Shown here in pieces: positions 36,700-47,427 of a DNA stretch of 48,598 bases. This DNA comes from Lysobacterales bacterium (GTDB lineage Bacteria; Pseudomonadota; Gammaproteobacteria; Xanthomonadales; SZUA-36), in assembly GCA_013002505.1 (NCBI GenBank), contig JABDJL010000055.1, forward strand, positions 1 through 48,598, written 5' to 3'. The position numbers and the translations under genes were made by a program. A model generated the notes under the pieces. The model saw only the letters and a program-made list of their open reading frames with translations, was not told the DNA's origin and did no database searches. The stretch's first letter is position 1. The number at the start of each line of letters is the position of its first letter.

Positions 36700-38019
36700 A
36701 TGAAAAAGCATCCACTCACTTCCTGGCAGTTAGTGCTTATCCTGGCAACAGGCTTGTTGTGTTGTTTCGATGCCCTGTCCCACTCAGCCCATCACCCGGT
36801 TGACGCATCCAGTAACCAGGTCAGCAAGGCCATACTCGCGGCACGCAGCGCAGCAGCGACGTTCCAGATAAACACGACCGTCAACGACGCATGGGTCACA
36901 CCCGGCATTCCGGGCCAGGGTTTTTTCATCATGGTGTTTCCAGAACTGGGTATCGTGTTCCTGTCCTGGTTCACTTTCGATACCGAACCTCCGGATGGGT
37001 CGATCATGGCGATTCTCGGCAGGCCCGAACACCGTTGGCTGACCGCCGCCGGCCCTTTCGAAGGCGATACGGCCACGCTGCAGGTAGAAGTCACGGGGGG
37101 CGGCGTGTTCAACAGCGCCACGCCTGTTCCAGACCAGGTTTCCGATGGCACGGTCACGATCGAGTTCGCAGACTGCAATAACGCCCTGCTGACTTTCAAC
37201 ATTCCCTCCGCCATGCAACAGGGTGCAATCCCCTTGACACGTGTCGCCGCCGACAACGTCGCGCGCTGCGAGGCGGAACAACCCAGCGACCCGGTCGCTG
37301 TGACCTATATCGGCAACCATGGCGTGATGATTCAGCATGGCGGCCAGGAGGTGATCATTGACGGCGTCTTGCCAAGCCTGTCGGGCTGGGTGTCACCGAC
37401 AGTTACCGATCAGAACAACATTAACGGCGGCAATGCGCCCTATGAAGATGTCGAAGTCGCCGGCCTGACCCACGGACACGGCGATCATGTCAGTTTTACA
37501 GCGGTCAACGCATTCTTGTCCAACCAGGCCAATACCCGCTTCCTGGCCTCCTCTTCTTCCGGTGCCGGCAGCATCAGTGACCAGTCCAAGGTCCAGATCA
37601 TCAATATTCCGCGTGGACAACAACAGCAACTGACGATTAACGGCGTACCCGTTACCGTGATTCATACCCGTCATTTCAACCAGTTCGGTAACGATTTTTC
37701 AGGGGTGACCAATCTCGCCTTCCTGGTCGAGATCGGGGGCAAGAAAATCCTGCACGCCGGTGATTTTGATTACGCGGCGGACAACATCGGATTCCTGGGC
37801 TTGCAGCCCGGCGAACTAGACGCGATCATACTGCCGACATTCAATACCCTTATCAGCCAGGCAAATTTCAACCTGATCAACACCTTGCTGGCGCCCGGGA
37901 AGATCATTGCCGCACATTTTCAAAGTGGCCTGATTGCGTCCGAGCGGACACAGGTACTTAACCTGCTGCCCGATGCGGTGATTTTTGACAGTCCGGGCGA
38001 ACAGCTAACGCTGGAGTAA
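36700..38019 (+). CDS. Secreted metallo-beta-lactamase-fold protein with N-terminal 'GQGFF' domain
   Basis: About 439 residues. A signal peptide (about 1-30) with two Cys near its end could be a normal Sec signal or a weak lipobox. The region about 60-185 is a separate beta-rich domain with the recurring secreted-protein pattern AWVTPGIPGQGFF, then FLSWFTFDT and RWLTAAGPF. The C-terminal MBL domain (about 200-439) carries the metal motif H258-G-H260-G-D262-H263, then H325 (TRHFNQ) and D355 (HAGDFD), like UlaG-type hydrolases. It is probably a secreted or periplasmic metal hydrolase. The ATG at 36700 has GGAG 6 bases before it; an earlier in-frame ATG at 36622 was rejected. Substrate unknown. 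Confidence 0.85.
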   Translation: MKKHPLTSWQLVLILATGLLCCFDALSHSAHHPVDASSNQVSKAILAARSAAATFQINTTVNDAWVTPGIPGQGFFIMVFPELGIVFLSWFTFDTEPPDGSIMAILGRPEHRWLTAAGPFEGDTATLQVEVTGGGVFNSATPVPDQVSDGTVTIEFADCNNALLTFNIPSAMQQGAIPLTRVAADNVARCEAEQPSDPVAVTYIGNHGVMIQHGGQEVIIDGVLPSLSGWVSPTVTDQNNINGGNAPYEDVEVAGLTHGHGDHVSFTAVNAFLSNQANTRFLASSSSGAGSISDQSKVQIINIPRGQQQQLTINGVPVTVIHTRHFNQFGNDFSGVTNLAFLVEIGGKKILHAGDFDYAADNIGFLGLQPGELDAIILPTFNTLISQANFNLINTLLAPGKIIAAHFQSGLIASERTQVLNLLPDAVIFDSPGEQLTLE

Positions 38020-38103
38020 GCGGGCCACTGGCTGGGCGCAAGCCAATCGCCGCGCCGGTCCTGGTACTCCGGCCGATACCCGGACTTTCGGGTCAGGCCA
38101 GGC

Positions 38104-39369
38104 TCAAGCCGCGCGTCGTGAATGGCGCCTGCCGTTACCGCGCCGGCTTGAGCTGTTCCGGGCTGGCTGGCTCCGGCCAGACCGGTTATTCCGCGAGCGC
38201 CTGCCATTGGCGGTTTTTACCGACGGCTTGATCGACGGATCCGGCTCGTAGCCCTCGATAATCTCGCGCCGTAACGGTTTCTTCATTAACTTTTCGATAC
38301 CGCCGAGCAACTCAGCCTCGTCGATACACACCAGCGAAACGGCCTTTCCTTCCTGGCCTGCCCGGCCGGTTCTTCCGATCCGGTGAATGTAGTCTTCTGG
38401 CACATTGGGCAATTCGTAGTTCACGACATGTGGCAGATCCTCTATATCGAGGCCTCGCGCCGCAATGTCGGTGGCGACCAGTGCCCTCACTTCTCCGCGC
38501 TTGAAATCGGCCAGCGCACGCGTCCGGGCACCCTGGCTCTTGTTGCCATGAATGGCGGCAGTCGAAATGCCGTCCATGGCCATTTGCCTGGCGAGGCGGT
38601 TTGCACCATGCTTGGTACGGGTGAACACCAGCACCTGGCGCCAGTTGTTCGAACCGATCATGTGCGACAGCATTTCCCGTTTGCGGGCCTTGTCCACCGG
38701 ATGGACCACGTGCGTAACACCATCAGCGGCCGTGTTGCCGGTTGAAATCGCAATATTGACAGGCCGGTTCAGAAAACTGTCGGCCAGCTTGCGAATCTCC
38801 TTCGAGTAAGTCGCTGAGAACATCAGGTTCTGTCTTGTTTCGGGCATCAGGCTGATAATCCGACGGATGTCATGAACAAAGCCCATGTCGAGCATCCGGT
38901 CGGCCTCGTCCAGCACCAGGCAATCGACGCTGGACAGGTCCAGCGTTTTGCGCGACACGTGGTCGAGCAGGCGCCCCGGTGTTGCCACCAGGATATCGAC
39001 CCCCTGGCTCAGCTTGCGAATCTGAGGGTTGATGTTAACTCCGCCAAATATCACGCTTGACTTGAGGTCCAGGTACTTTGCGTAGCTGCGAACACTTTCA
39101 TGCACCTGTGCCGCCAGTTCCCGCGTGGGTGTCAGGATCAACACGCGTGTCCTTGGCCGGGCCTGCCTCGGAACGCCGATCAGTCCCTGCAAGATGGGCA
39201 GCGTGAAGCCCGCCGTTTTGCCTGTTCCGGTCTGGGCGCCCGCCAATACATCGCGGCCGGCCAGGATTGCAGGAATGGATTCTGCCTGGACTGGCGTAGG
39301 TTCGCTGTAGCCTTGTTCTGACACAGCACGAAGGATTTCGGCCGACAGGCCGAGTGATTCAAATGACAT
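38104..39369 (-). CDS. rhlE: DEAD-box RNA helicase, RhlE-like
   Basis: 421 residues. It has the Q motif region ([14 protein letters not shown]), motif I AQTGTGKT, motif [12 protein letters not shown], motif [11 protein letters not shown], and the C-terminal RecA-like core with [11 protein letters not shown]. The last 50 residues are very basic ([23 protein letters not shown]), typical of RhlE-type RNA-binding tails. It remodels RNA, probably in ribosome assembly or RNA decay. The frame is open to 39516; the ATG at 39369 begins the standard family N-terminus (MSFESLGLS), so I chose it. A 204-base leader with an inverted repeat lies upstream, which may be regulatory. Confidence 0.92.
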   Translation of the reverse strand: MSFESLGLSAEILRAVSEQGYSEPTPVQAESIPAILAGRDVLAGAQTGTGKTAGFTLPILQGLIGVPRQARPRTRVLILTPTRELAAQVHESVRSYAKYLDLKSSVIFGGVNINPQIRKLSQGVDILVATPGRLLDHVSRKTLDLSSVDCLVLDEADRMLDMGFVHDIRRIISLMPETRQNLMFSATYSKEIRKLADSFLNRPVNIAISTGNTAADGVTHVVHPVDKARKREMLSHMIGSNNWRQVLVFTRTKHGANRLARQMAMDGISTAAIHGNKSQGARTRALADFKRGEVRALVATDIAARGLDIEDLPHVVNYELPNVPEDYIHRIGRTGRAGQEGKAVSLVCIDEAELLGGIEKLMKKPLRREIIEGYEPDPSIKPSVKTANGRRSRNNRSGRSQPARNSSSRRGNGRRHSRRAA

Positions 39370-39397
39370 GATTGTTGTTTCTCTTGATTTGTCCTGA

Positions 39398-39461
39398 TGC
39401 CGGCATTGCTGCCGCCGCGGTCCAGGCCAAACTGGTGATTGTTTATCGAGGAATGCCGGCA
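39398..39461 (-). repeat. Long-range inverted repeat in the helicase leader
   Basis: TGCCGGCATT (39398-39407) and its exact reverse complement AATGCCGGCA (39452-39461) are separated by 44 bases, about 30-90 bases before the helicase ATG. If transcribed, the arms could form a 10-base-pair stem. It may be a regulatory leader structure; RNA structure is not shown. Confidence 0.4.
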
Positions 39462-39573
39462 ACGTGCCGGTGGGACTCGGGGTGCAGACCAACGATGCAC
39501 CGAAGGCGCGCATCATACGCTATGTGGCATGCAATAGCGATAGTCTCAACGGGCCAGGCAAATGAGCCGGGTA

Positions 39574-41364
39574 TCAGTCTCTTCTATGAATGATATCGCC
39601 GCCTTCGTCTGCCGAAGACCCAACTGCCCGGGTTCTGTGGCGCATTCGCTGCGGTATGCGCTGTTCAGCCCGCTGGGCATGGCCTATCGACAGCTTGGCA
39701 CTCGGCGCATCGGCCGTTGCAGCAGGCCCCCGCGCCACTACCCGCGCCGCTTTTTCCAGCGGTGCCGCCTGCCTGAACCATGAAGCGGCGTATCGCCTTT
39801 CATTGGCTCCGTCATAACCCGCCACCAATTGCAGGCGGAAACCCTCCTGGTAGCCTTCTTCAAACGCCTGCTGGAATGCGCTTCCGTCCAGGCCGTGCTT
39901 GCCGATGCCTTCGCCTTTGGGAAGTTCGCTGAAAATCGCAGAAAAATATGCCTGGCCCATGTGACGATAGACATCCAGGAACCTGACATTGCGCCCTGCG
40001 GCCTGGTTCAGTTGCCAGGCCTGCTGGTATTCATCCGCCGTCATGCCGGAACGGGCCCAAAAGGAACCCGCTGCCGCTTTGCGGTACAAAACGGTATGCC
40101 GCCGCTGTCCATTGATGGAAATCACCGATGAGCTTTGCGGCACGAATCCCTGCGCTACCAACTGCTTAAACCCGGCCTGCGCCTGCTCGTCTGTCAGTCC
40201 GAAGCGTAATTCAAAACGCCCCGGCTCATTTTCCCTGTAAATGGCTGCATAGCGGGGCATTCCGCTCCACGTTCCAACATCCGCAAGCACCGGAAAATAG
40301 CGATCCTCGACGGCCTCGTTGAATGTTTCCTGGAAGCGGCCTGCATCGATGCCGACATGCGCCCGCCAGCGGCCCCTGGCCGGTTGCCAGACCATGTTTA
40401 AATAGTCGCCACCGGCGCCGGAAAAAAGATCGATCCAGGTCAACCAGTATCCCGAGTCCGACAGGTGCAGGAACCACTTTTGAAATTGAGCGGCGGGAAA
40501 GCCGTGACGCGCAAAGTGATCGCCCAGCTTGCGCGGCGGCCAGATCAGGTTTGGGCCGGGCGGAATCGACCCGCCCTTGAACGCGGCCCATTGGCCAGGG
40601 TCGGTAACGCTGCCGATGACCGGCGAAGCCAGGCCATGATTGAATACAACGGCCTCGGCCTGCCCGTCACGTTCTACATGGATATGCAGATGTGGGCCGG
40701 TTGAATTTCCGGCGTTGCCGACCAGGCCCAGGTATTGACCGCGCTTGATTTCGACCCGCTCTGCCTCCGCCAGCATGGTCTCAGACTGCTCGTTGAACGG
40801 TTTGTCGAACAACGCCTTGTTTTTTGCACACAAGGCTGCCGGTATCGTGCCGGTGCGAAAATGGGCATACAGCGCCCGCGAGCCATCGGCGTGGTCCACC
40901 CACAGGATGTTGCCGCCGCCAGGCATGAACCCGCTGCGCAATTTCTCGTGCAGGAAATTTGCTTCCTTGTTACCAAACCCCTCATCGGAGCGCGCCGCCT
41001 GCGGGTTTTCAGGTGCGTTGCGCCAGCAAGCGACGATGGTGCCGCTTTCCATCGCATACACGGGCTGTTCATAAACGACGTGCAGATCATTGCGCGGATC
41101 CATGTCGTAGGTCTGCCATGGGACGGAAATCATCGACCATTGAGCCAACTGGCTGTTATACCGCCGGGCAACAAGGTCAAACCCGTATTTTTGTACCGAA
41201 CCGCCGTGCGTGGCCTTGTTCCGAGCGTAATATTCGCGCCAGGAAAGGTTGTTCGCCTTGAAGGGCAGGTCCAGGCTGACTTCGGCCCTGGCAGGCAAGC
41301 CCGTCAGGGCCAGCGCCAGAAGGTGAAATGTAAGCGTAAGTTGAATGGTGTATTTCAAATTCAT
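39574..41364 (-). CDS. Secreted M23 (LytM) peptidase with BTRD-like C-terminal repeats
   Basis: About 596 residues. A signal peptide ends near LPARA. The M23 domain (about 80-235) has YAHFRTGTI, GQYLGLVGNAGNSTGPHLHIHV (the HxH motif) and PVYAMESGTIV. The first zinc motif normally HxxxD looks like D-P-R-N-D here, so the first His may be missing. From about 280 to 555 there are roughly four repeats with the pattern seen in bacterial tandem repeat domain 1: RYAAIYRENEPGRFELRFGL, then TVLYRKAAAGSFWARSGMT and YAASWFR. Peptidoglycan is the likely target, with repeats perhaps binding a surface polymer. It is divergent from YheS. The start choice rests on the signal peptide. Confidence 0.82.
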   Translation of the reverse strand: MNLKYTIQLTLTFHLLALALTGLPARAEVSLDLPFKANNLSWREYYARNKATHGGSVQKYGFDLVARRYNSQLAQWSMISVPWQTYDMDPRNDLHVVYEQPVYAMESGTIVACWRNAPENPQAARSDEGFGNKEANFLHEKLRSGFMPGGGNILWVDHADGSRALYAHFRTGTIPAALCAKNKALFDKPFNEQSETMLAEAERVEIKRGQYLGLVGNAGNSTGPHLHIHVERDGQAEAVVFNHGLASPVIGSVTDPGQWAAFKGGSIPPGPNLIWPPRKLGDHFARHGFPAAQFQKWFLHLSDSGYWLTWIDLFSGAGGDYLNMVWQPARGRWRAHVGIDAGRFQETFNEAVEDRYFPVLADVGTWSGMPRYAAIYRENEPGRFELRFGLTDEQAQAGFKQLVAQGFVPQSSSVISINGQRRHTVLYRKAAAGSFWARSGMTADEYQQAWQLNQAAGRNVRFLDVYRHMGQAYFSAIFSELPKGEGIGKHGLDGSAFQQAFEEGYQEGFRLQLVAGYDGANERRYAASWFRQAAPLEKAARVVARGPAATADAPSAKLSIGHAQRAEQRIPQRMRHRTRAVGSSADEGGDIIHRRD

Positions 41365-41526
41365 GTCCAACGCAGTGTCCTGCGCAGCGTCATCCTCTGG
41401 TTTAACTATAGGCCAGCACATCGCACACGGCGAGTGCGGGCGTGTGATCGGCTACTGGTGTTGCCCTGAACAGGCTGTGAAATTCGGTTAATATCCGCTT
41501 CCTCCACTGATTTCAACCAGGTTTCC

Positions 41527-43448
<1,922 letters not shown>

Positions 43449-43452
<4 letters not shown>

Positions 43453-45161
43453 TTCAGCGCCACGCCGGTGCATTGCACGCCAGCCTCCTCAAGCGCCGAT
43501 ACATAGGCCTGTTTATCGAGCTTGATAACATATGCCAGGGGCGACCCGTCAGCATTGTTCCGGGATAACACGAATTCGGTGATTTCTGAATATTCATCAA
43601 CTAATTCATAAGGTTGTGGAACAAGCTGGCTGTTGATCGGGGACAGGAAGACAAAATCAACATCCTGCAGATGGAAATTACACAATTGTTTTTCGTAGCT
43701 GACCCGGGAGCTCAGCATGACAGCCCGGCGGCCAGCCAGCAGCATAAACGCCTCGTGCTTGACCGCCGCCACGGTGCTCTGCTGCGGGATCACATCGGCG
43801 GACGATTTCATCTGCTGGATGGTGGCCTGCCAAACCATCGGCAGGTTAATGGCAGCGACGCGATCCAGGGACGCGTAATATTCCTGCGCATGCCTGGCCG
43901 CCGGGTAATGGCGCTCCGCTAATTGCTGGAGGCCCAGCAAGCGGTACTGGGCGGCCAGTCCGCCACCAATCAAAATCAACACGATCAACCCAATCAGCAG
44001 CGATCGCCCCGCTCCGCTTGCCCGCAGCGAACCCCGCCCCAGCAACAGGACCGGTTGCAATAAAAGCAACATGACCATCGGGTGCAGGAATCGCATCATT
44101 CCCTGCGTGAATGGCCACAACAGGATGATGGCCAGGTAGGCGCACAGGTAAAGCGCATCGGCCTTCAACTGCAGCGCGCGCAGCGCGGTACTCAGCATCA
44201 CCACGGCAAGCAGCAGGAAAGCGCCAGCGAACAGCAGCGGGTTGTCATGGGTCAGCGTCAGGTAATGAATCCAGGCACGGACCAGGGCCGAAATATTCTG
44301 GTTGATCGAATGCCACAAGAACGCCAGGCCATCGGCCAGCGACTGGTCCTGCCCGGCGAAAATACTGATGAAATATGATTGCTCCCCGGGAATGTCGGCA
44401 GGGGCGCCCAGCATGATCCATGACAGCCAACCAGCGGTTGCCAGCACACTGACCAGGATGACCGCCGGCTTGCCCGGCGCTTTTTGCCCCGGCCCGATGA
44501 GGGCCGCGGTGACCATCGCGGCGACCAGGGCAAGTCCCACGCTGCGGGTCAGAATGGCCAACAGTAAGCAGGCCAGGAGCGCAAGGCGCCAGGTGAATTT
44601 GATCAATGGCTTGCCGTCCGCCCCGCGCAGGACCCTTTCGTACAGCATCAGCGTCACCATCGAGGCCAACAGGTAGAGGTTTTCCGACAGTATGGGCAGG
44701 CTCGAAATCACTGCTCCCGGTAACAGGCAAAAGCCGATTGCAAGACCGATTCCAGCGACCAGGCCGGCGCTGCGGTAAGCGATCCAGCTGCCAACGGCGA
44801 TGCTGAGCAGCAACAAGACGGAAACCAGCAGGTGCGCCCGCAATGTCGACTCGGCAGCACCGCTGATTGCCAGCAACCATGAAAACCCGGGCGCCCGAAC
44901 GTGTTCCGGCAAGGTATTCAAAACATGCGCTTCGGTCCCCGAATAAGGTGACCAAACCAGTGCCTGGCGTATGTAGCTGAAGCTGTCGCTGGAAAGCGTG
45001 GCGAAACCTTCGAATACCGTGAATGAAAACAGGTGAAAGGCGTACGGGAACAAAACCAGCACTAGCAGAATGACGTACACCAGGCCGGGCTTGCCAGCGC
45101 CCCGGGGCGTCACCGGTGCCTGTGATAAATCGCCGGTGCTCGGGGTGCCTGAATCAGCCAC
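43449..45161 (-). CDS. GT-C-like polytopic membrane protein
   Basis: About 570 residues with eleven or twelve predicted helices. The first periplasmic loop has LSSDSFSYIRQALV, an acidic-residue pattern near the end of helix 1 that is typical of GT-C glycosyltransferases (GT39/GT83 group). The last 170 residues are soluble and probably periplasmic (QPYELVDEYSEITEFVL). Donor and acceptor are unknown. I chose the GTG at 45161, preceded by GAGG at 6 bases and located inside the last codons of yceH (8-base overlap, GTGGCTGA); a TTG at 45218 is less likely. Its stop overlaps the stop of yheS in the palindrome CTAG (43449-43452). Confidence 0.72.
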
Positions 45162-45795
45162 CGCCGTCCTCTTCCAGTCGCTGCAGCCTGTCTTCAAGCC
45201 GCGCGAGTTCGGCTTCAAGGGCTTCGATTCTCGCCTCCAGGCCAGCCCTTTCCATGCTGCCGGAATTCGTAACCGGTGCTTGTTTTGGCAGCGCTTCGTC
45301 CAACGGCGGTTCCCCGCACATCAGGTGTGCGAACCGCCCTTCTTTCTGGCCAGGCTGGCGGGGCAATGCCATGACCAGCGGTGGTTCATGGCCCTGCAGC
45401 TTGCCCAGCGCAAACTGGACATCATCGAGGTCATCGAATTCAAACATCCGCTGCGAATGGCTTTTCAGTTCGCCCACGGTTTGCGGCCCACGAAGCATCA
45501 AGGTGCCCAACAGGGCAATGCCCCGTGAATGCAGCTTCAGTGCGCTGCCAACCTGGTGGCGATACTTTGAGACCCGCACCCCCCACTCTTCCCGAACCAG
45601 GCCCAACCCTTCCAATTCGCGCACGGCATGTCCCACCTCGCCCTCGGTGTAATGGGTCACCGGCGATCGCGAAGACTTCTGGTTACAGGCGTTGCGCAAA
45701 GCATTCAGTGTCAGCGGGTACTGATCAGGCGTGGTTTCCTTCTTTTCCATCAGGCAGCCGAGCACGCGGGCCTGTATAGGGCTGAGCTTGTTCAT
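45154..45795 (-). CDS. yceH: YceH/DUF480 family winged-helix protein
   Basis: 213 residues with two winged-helix segments. The N-terminus (LSPIQARVLGCLMEKKETTPDQYPLTLNAL) and middle (ALLGTLMLRGPQTVGELKSHSQRM) are typical of YceH. A C-terminal coiled coil (about 170-210, ARIEALEAELARLEDRLQRL) suggests dimerisation. The family is conserved in gammaproteobacteria with unknown function, perhaps DNA-binding. The membrane gene downstream starts inside its stop, so the two are co-translated. The purpose of that pairing is unclear. Confidence 0.93.
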   Translation of the reverse strand: MNKLSPIQARVLGCLMEKKETTPDQYPLTLNALRNACNQKSSRSPVTHYTEGEVGHAVRELEGLGLVREEWGVRVSKYRHQVGSALKLHSRGIALLGTLMLRGPQTVGELKSHSQRMFEFDDLDDVQFALGKLQGHEPPLVMALPRQPGQKEGRFAHLMCGEPPLDEALPKQAPVTNSGSMERAGLEARIEALEAELARLEDRLQRLEEDGGG

Positions 45796-45908
45796 GGGCG
45801 CCAGAATAGCGTAATCGACGCCAGTCGAGTCAATAGGCTTATGACGCTACTGACATGGCAATAGTAAACTGGGCCAAGCCTGGACAGAAAAATTGCGGAC
45901 CCCGGATC

Positions 45909-46391
45909 ATGACTTCACCGACAGAAGGCCTTAATGGCGATGACATCGAGCACCTCGAAGCGGTCGTGGAGATGGCGATTGAAATTGCCCGAAAAGGCGC
46001 CTCACCGTTTACGGCCAGGCTGGTGCCCGGCAATGGCGGTAGCCACATTGACGCCATCAACACTGTTCGCGAAAGTGGCGATGTTACGGGCCACGCTGAA
46101 ACCAACCTGCTGCGGAAACTCGCCGGGCTGAGCCGCACAGACCTGGCTGCCTCGACCTTGTACGCCAGCTGTGAGCCATGCGCCATGTGTGCGGCCGCCA
46201 TCTGCTGGAGCCATGTCGGGCGGGTGGTCTATGCGCTGTCGCACGAACAGATGCGCCAGCTTCATCCGACGAGTCATCGCGAACCAGGCGTTTCCGGCAC
46301 CGAGTTATTTCAAAATACGAAAGGCGCGCCGCAGGTCGTGGGGCCGGTTCCATCGGTTCGGCCGGATCGGCCATTTCTCCTGGATTCGTAG
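45909..46391 (+). CDS. Cytidine/deoxycytidylate-deaminase-fold nucleoside deaminase
   Basis: About 160 residues. The zinc motif is complete: H62-A-E64 (GHAETNLL) and C91-x-x-C94 (CEPCAMCAA). The pattern fits guanine deaminase/TadA-like proteins, with the N-terminal helix EMAIEIARKG ASPF motif spaced as in this fold. It probably deaminates a free base or nucleoside. The frame is open from 45855, giving 18 more residues; neither start has a strong ribosome site, so the start is uncertain. It is divergent from yceH and convergent with the M14 peptidase gene, 16 bases away. Confidence 0.85.
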   Translation: MTSPTEGLNGDDIEHLEAVVEMAIEIARKGASPFTARLVPGNGGSHIDAINTVRESGDVTGHAETNLLRKLAGLSRTDLAASTLYASCEPCAMCAAAICWSHVGRVVYALSHEQMRQLHPTSHREPGVSGTELFQNTKGAPQVVGPVPSVRPDRPFLLDS

Positions 46392-46407
46392 CCCGGTTGC
46401 CGGTGAC

Positions 46408-47322
46408 TCAGGAAATTTCTTCCAGTCCACCACAAACCGCTGCAACCTGGGCATCCGTGCAATTCTCATCGGTGACCCTCGGACTGTCGGGGTAGACTTC
46501 GGTGGTCGTGACAAAGCGGGCATCGGTCATGCCCATGCACAGGCTGTGTTTGCGCGCATCGTAATTGATGACGCCCTCTTGCTGGAGTTTCTCACCGATG
46601 ATTCCGCCATCGGCATCTGGCGGGGCGATGTGGGTCACCTTCTTAACCGAACGGATGATGGCGCCCTGGAACCCGGGTTCGGGCCGGGCGGAATCGCCGA
46701 CCGTGTAGAACCCGTCCGGAATGTGCCAGTTGTCCATGGTTTTACCGTCGCGAGCGGCCAGTGCCGGCCGGAATTCGTCATTGTCCGAATCGGTGGTCTC
46801 GTGGAGGTCGAAATGCGCGATAAACCGCCAGCCGCCCTGCTCGATAGCCTGCATGATTGATGCAGCCTCCGGTGAGCCGCTGTCGGGGTAAAAAGAACGG
46901 TTGGGATCGACCGCGCCGCGGTTCCAGCGATTGATTGTCTCGTAGCCCCACGGGCTGATACAGGGTGCGCAGACGAAATTGAACTGGCTTTCCAAAGACC
47001 TTGCGCGCGTCTTCATGAAGCGCAGCGCGCCTTGCACACCGCTGGTCTCGTAGCCGTGCACGCCACCGGTGACCAGGACTGTCGGCTTGTCTTCGTCAAA
47101 TTCCCGGCTCAACACCAGGAATAGCGGATAGCGCCCGGTGTCGTAGGGGAGCGCGCCGTATTGCTGCACATCGAAATCTGCCCGCAGCCCGTCTATCCGG
47201 GTGATCACTTCGTCGGCATAGGATCGCTTCACGCGCTGGCGCGCCAGCCATTCGGCTTTTTCGGCATTCCCCCAGGCCTGCCCGGGTGTTCCGATGGGAT
47301 ATGTGCTTACCTGTTGATTCAT
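46408..47322 (-). CDS. M14-family metallocarboxypeptidase
   Basis: 304 residues with no signal peptide. Zinc ligands are H89 and E92 (GGVHGYETSG) and H170 or H174 (IAHFDLHE). The substrate-binding Asn-Arg pair is in VDPNRSFYPDSG (about 138-149). The fold matches the M14 zinc carboxypeptidase / succinylglutamate desuccinylase group, which removes C-terminal or N-acyl amino acids. The length is that of the small cytoplasmic subgroup. The actual substrate is unknown. It sits between the deaminase gene (convergent) and the asparagine synthase gene (upstream on the same strand, 105-base gap). Confidence 0.88.
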   Translation of the reverse strand: MNQQVSTYPIGTPGQAWGNAEKAEWLARQRVKRSYADEVITRIDGLRADFDVQQYGALPYDTGRYPLFLVLSREFDEDKPTVLVTGGVHGYETSGVQGALRFMKTRARSLESQFNFVCAPCISPWGYETINRWNRGAVDPNRSFYPDSGSPEAASIMQAIEQGGWRFIAHFDLHETTDSDNDEFRPALAARDGKTMDNWHIPDGFYTVGDSARPEPGFQGAIIRSVKKVTHIAPPDADGGIIGEKLQQEGVINYDARKHSLCMGMTDARFVTTTEVYPDSPRVTDENCTDAQVAAVCGGLEEIS

Positions 47323-47427
47323 TTGCTACTCCAGGAAAAAGGCTCTCGGGTGCCGGAAACAGTTTACTTTTTTTTCCACCGCAAAATCACAATGCAAAAT
47401 GAAACCGGCAGAATGCGATGCGACCAC

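Noticed and set aside
38020-38103. Small hairpins (for example ACCCG-N6-CGGGT at 38078-38093) as terminators between the MBL and helicase genes
   Set aside because: The stems are only 5 bases long and no T run follows on either strand.
40735-41469. Forward-strand open frame of 244 codons inside the M23 gene
   Set aside because: It is antisense to the M23/BTRD gene and shows no recognisable domain or ribosome site.
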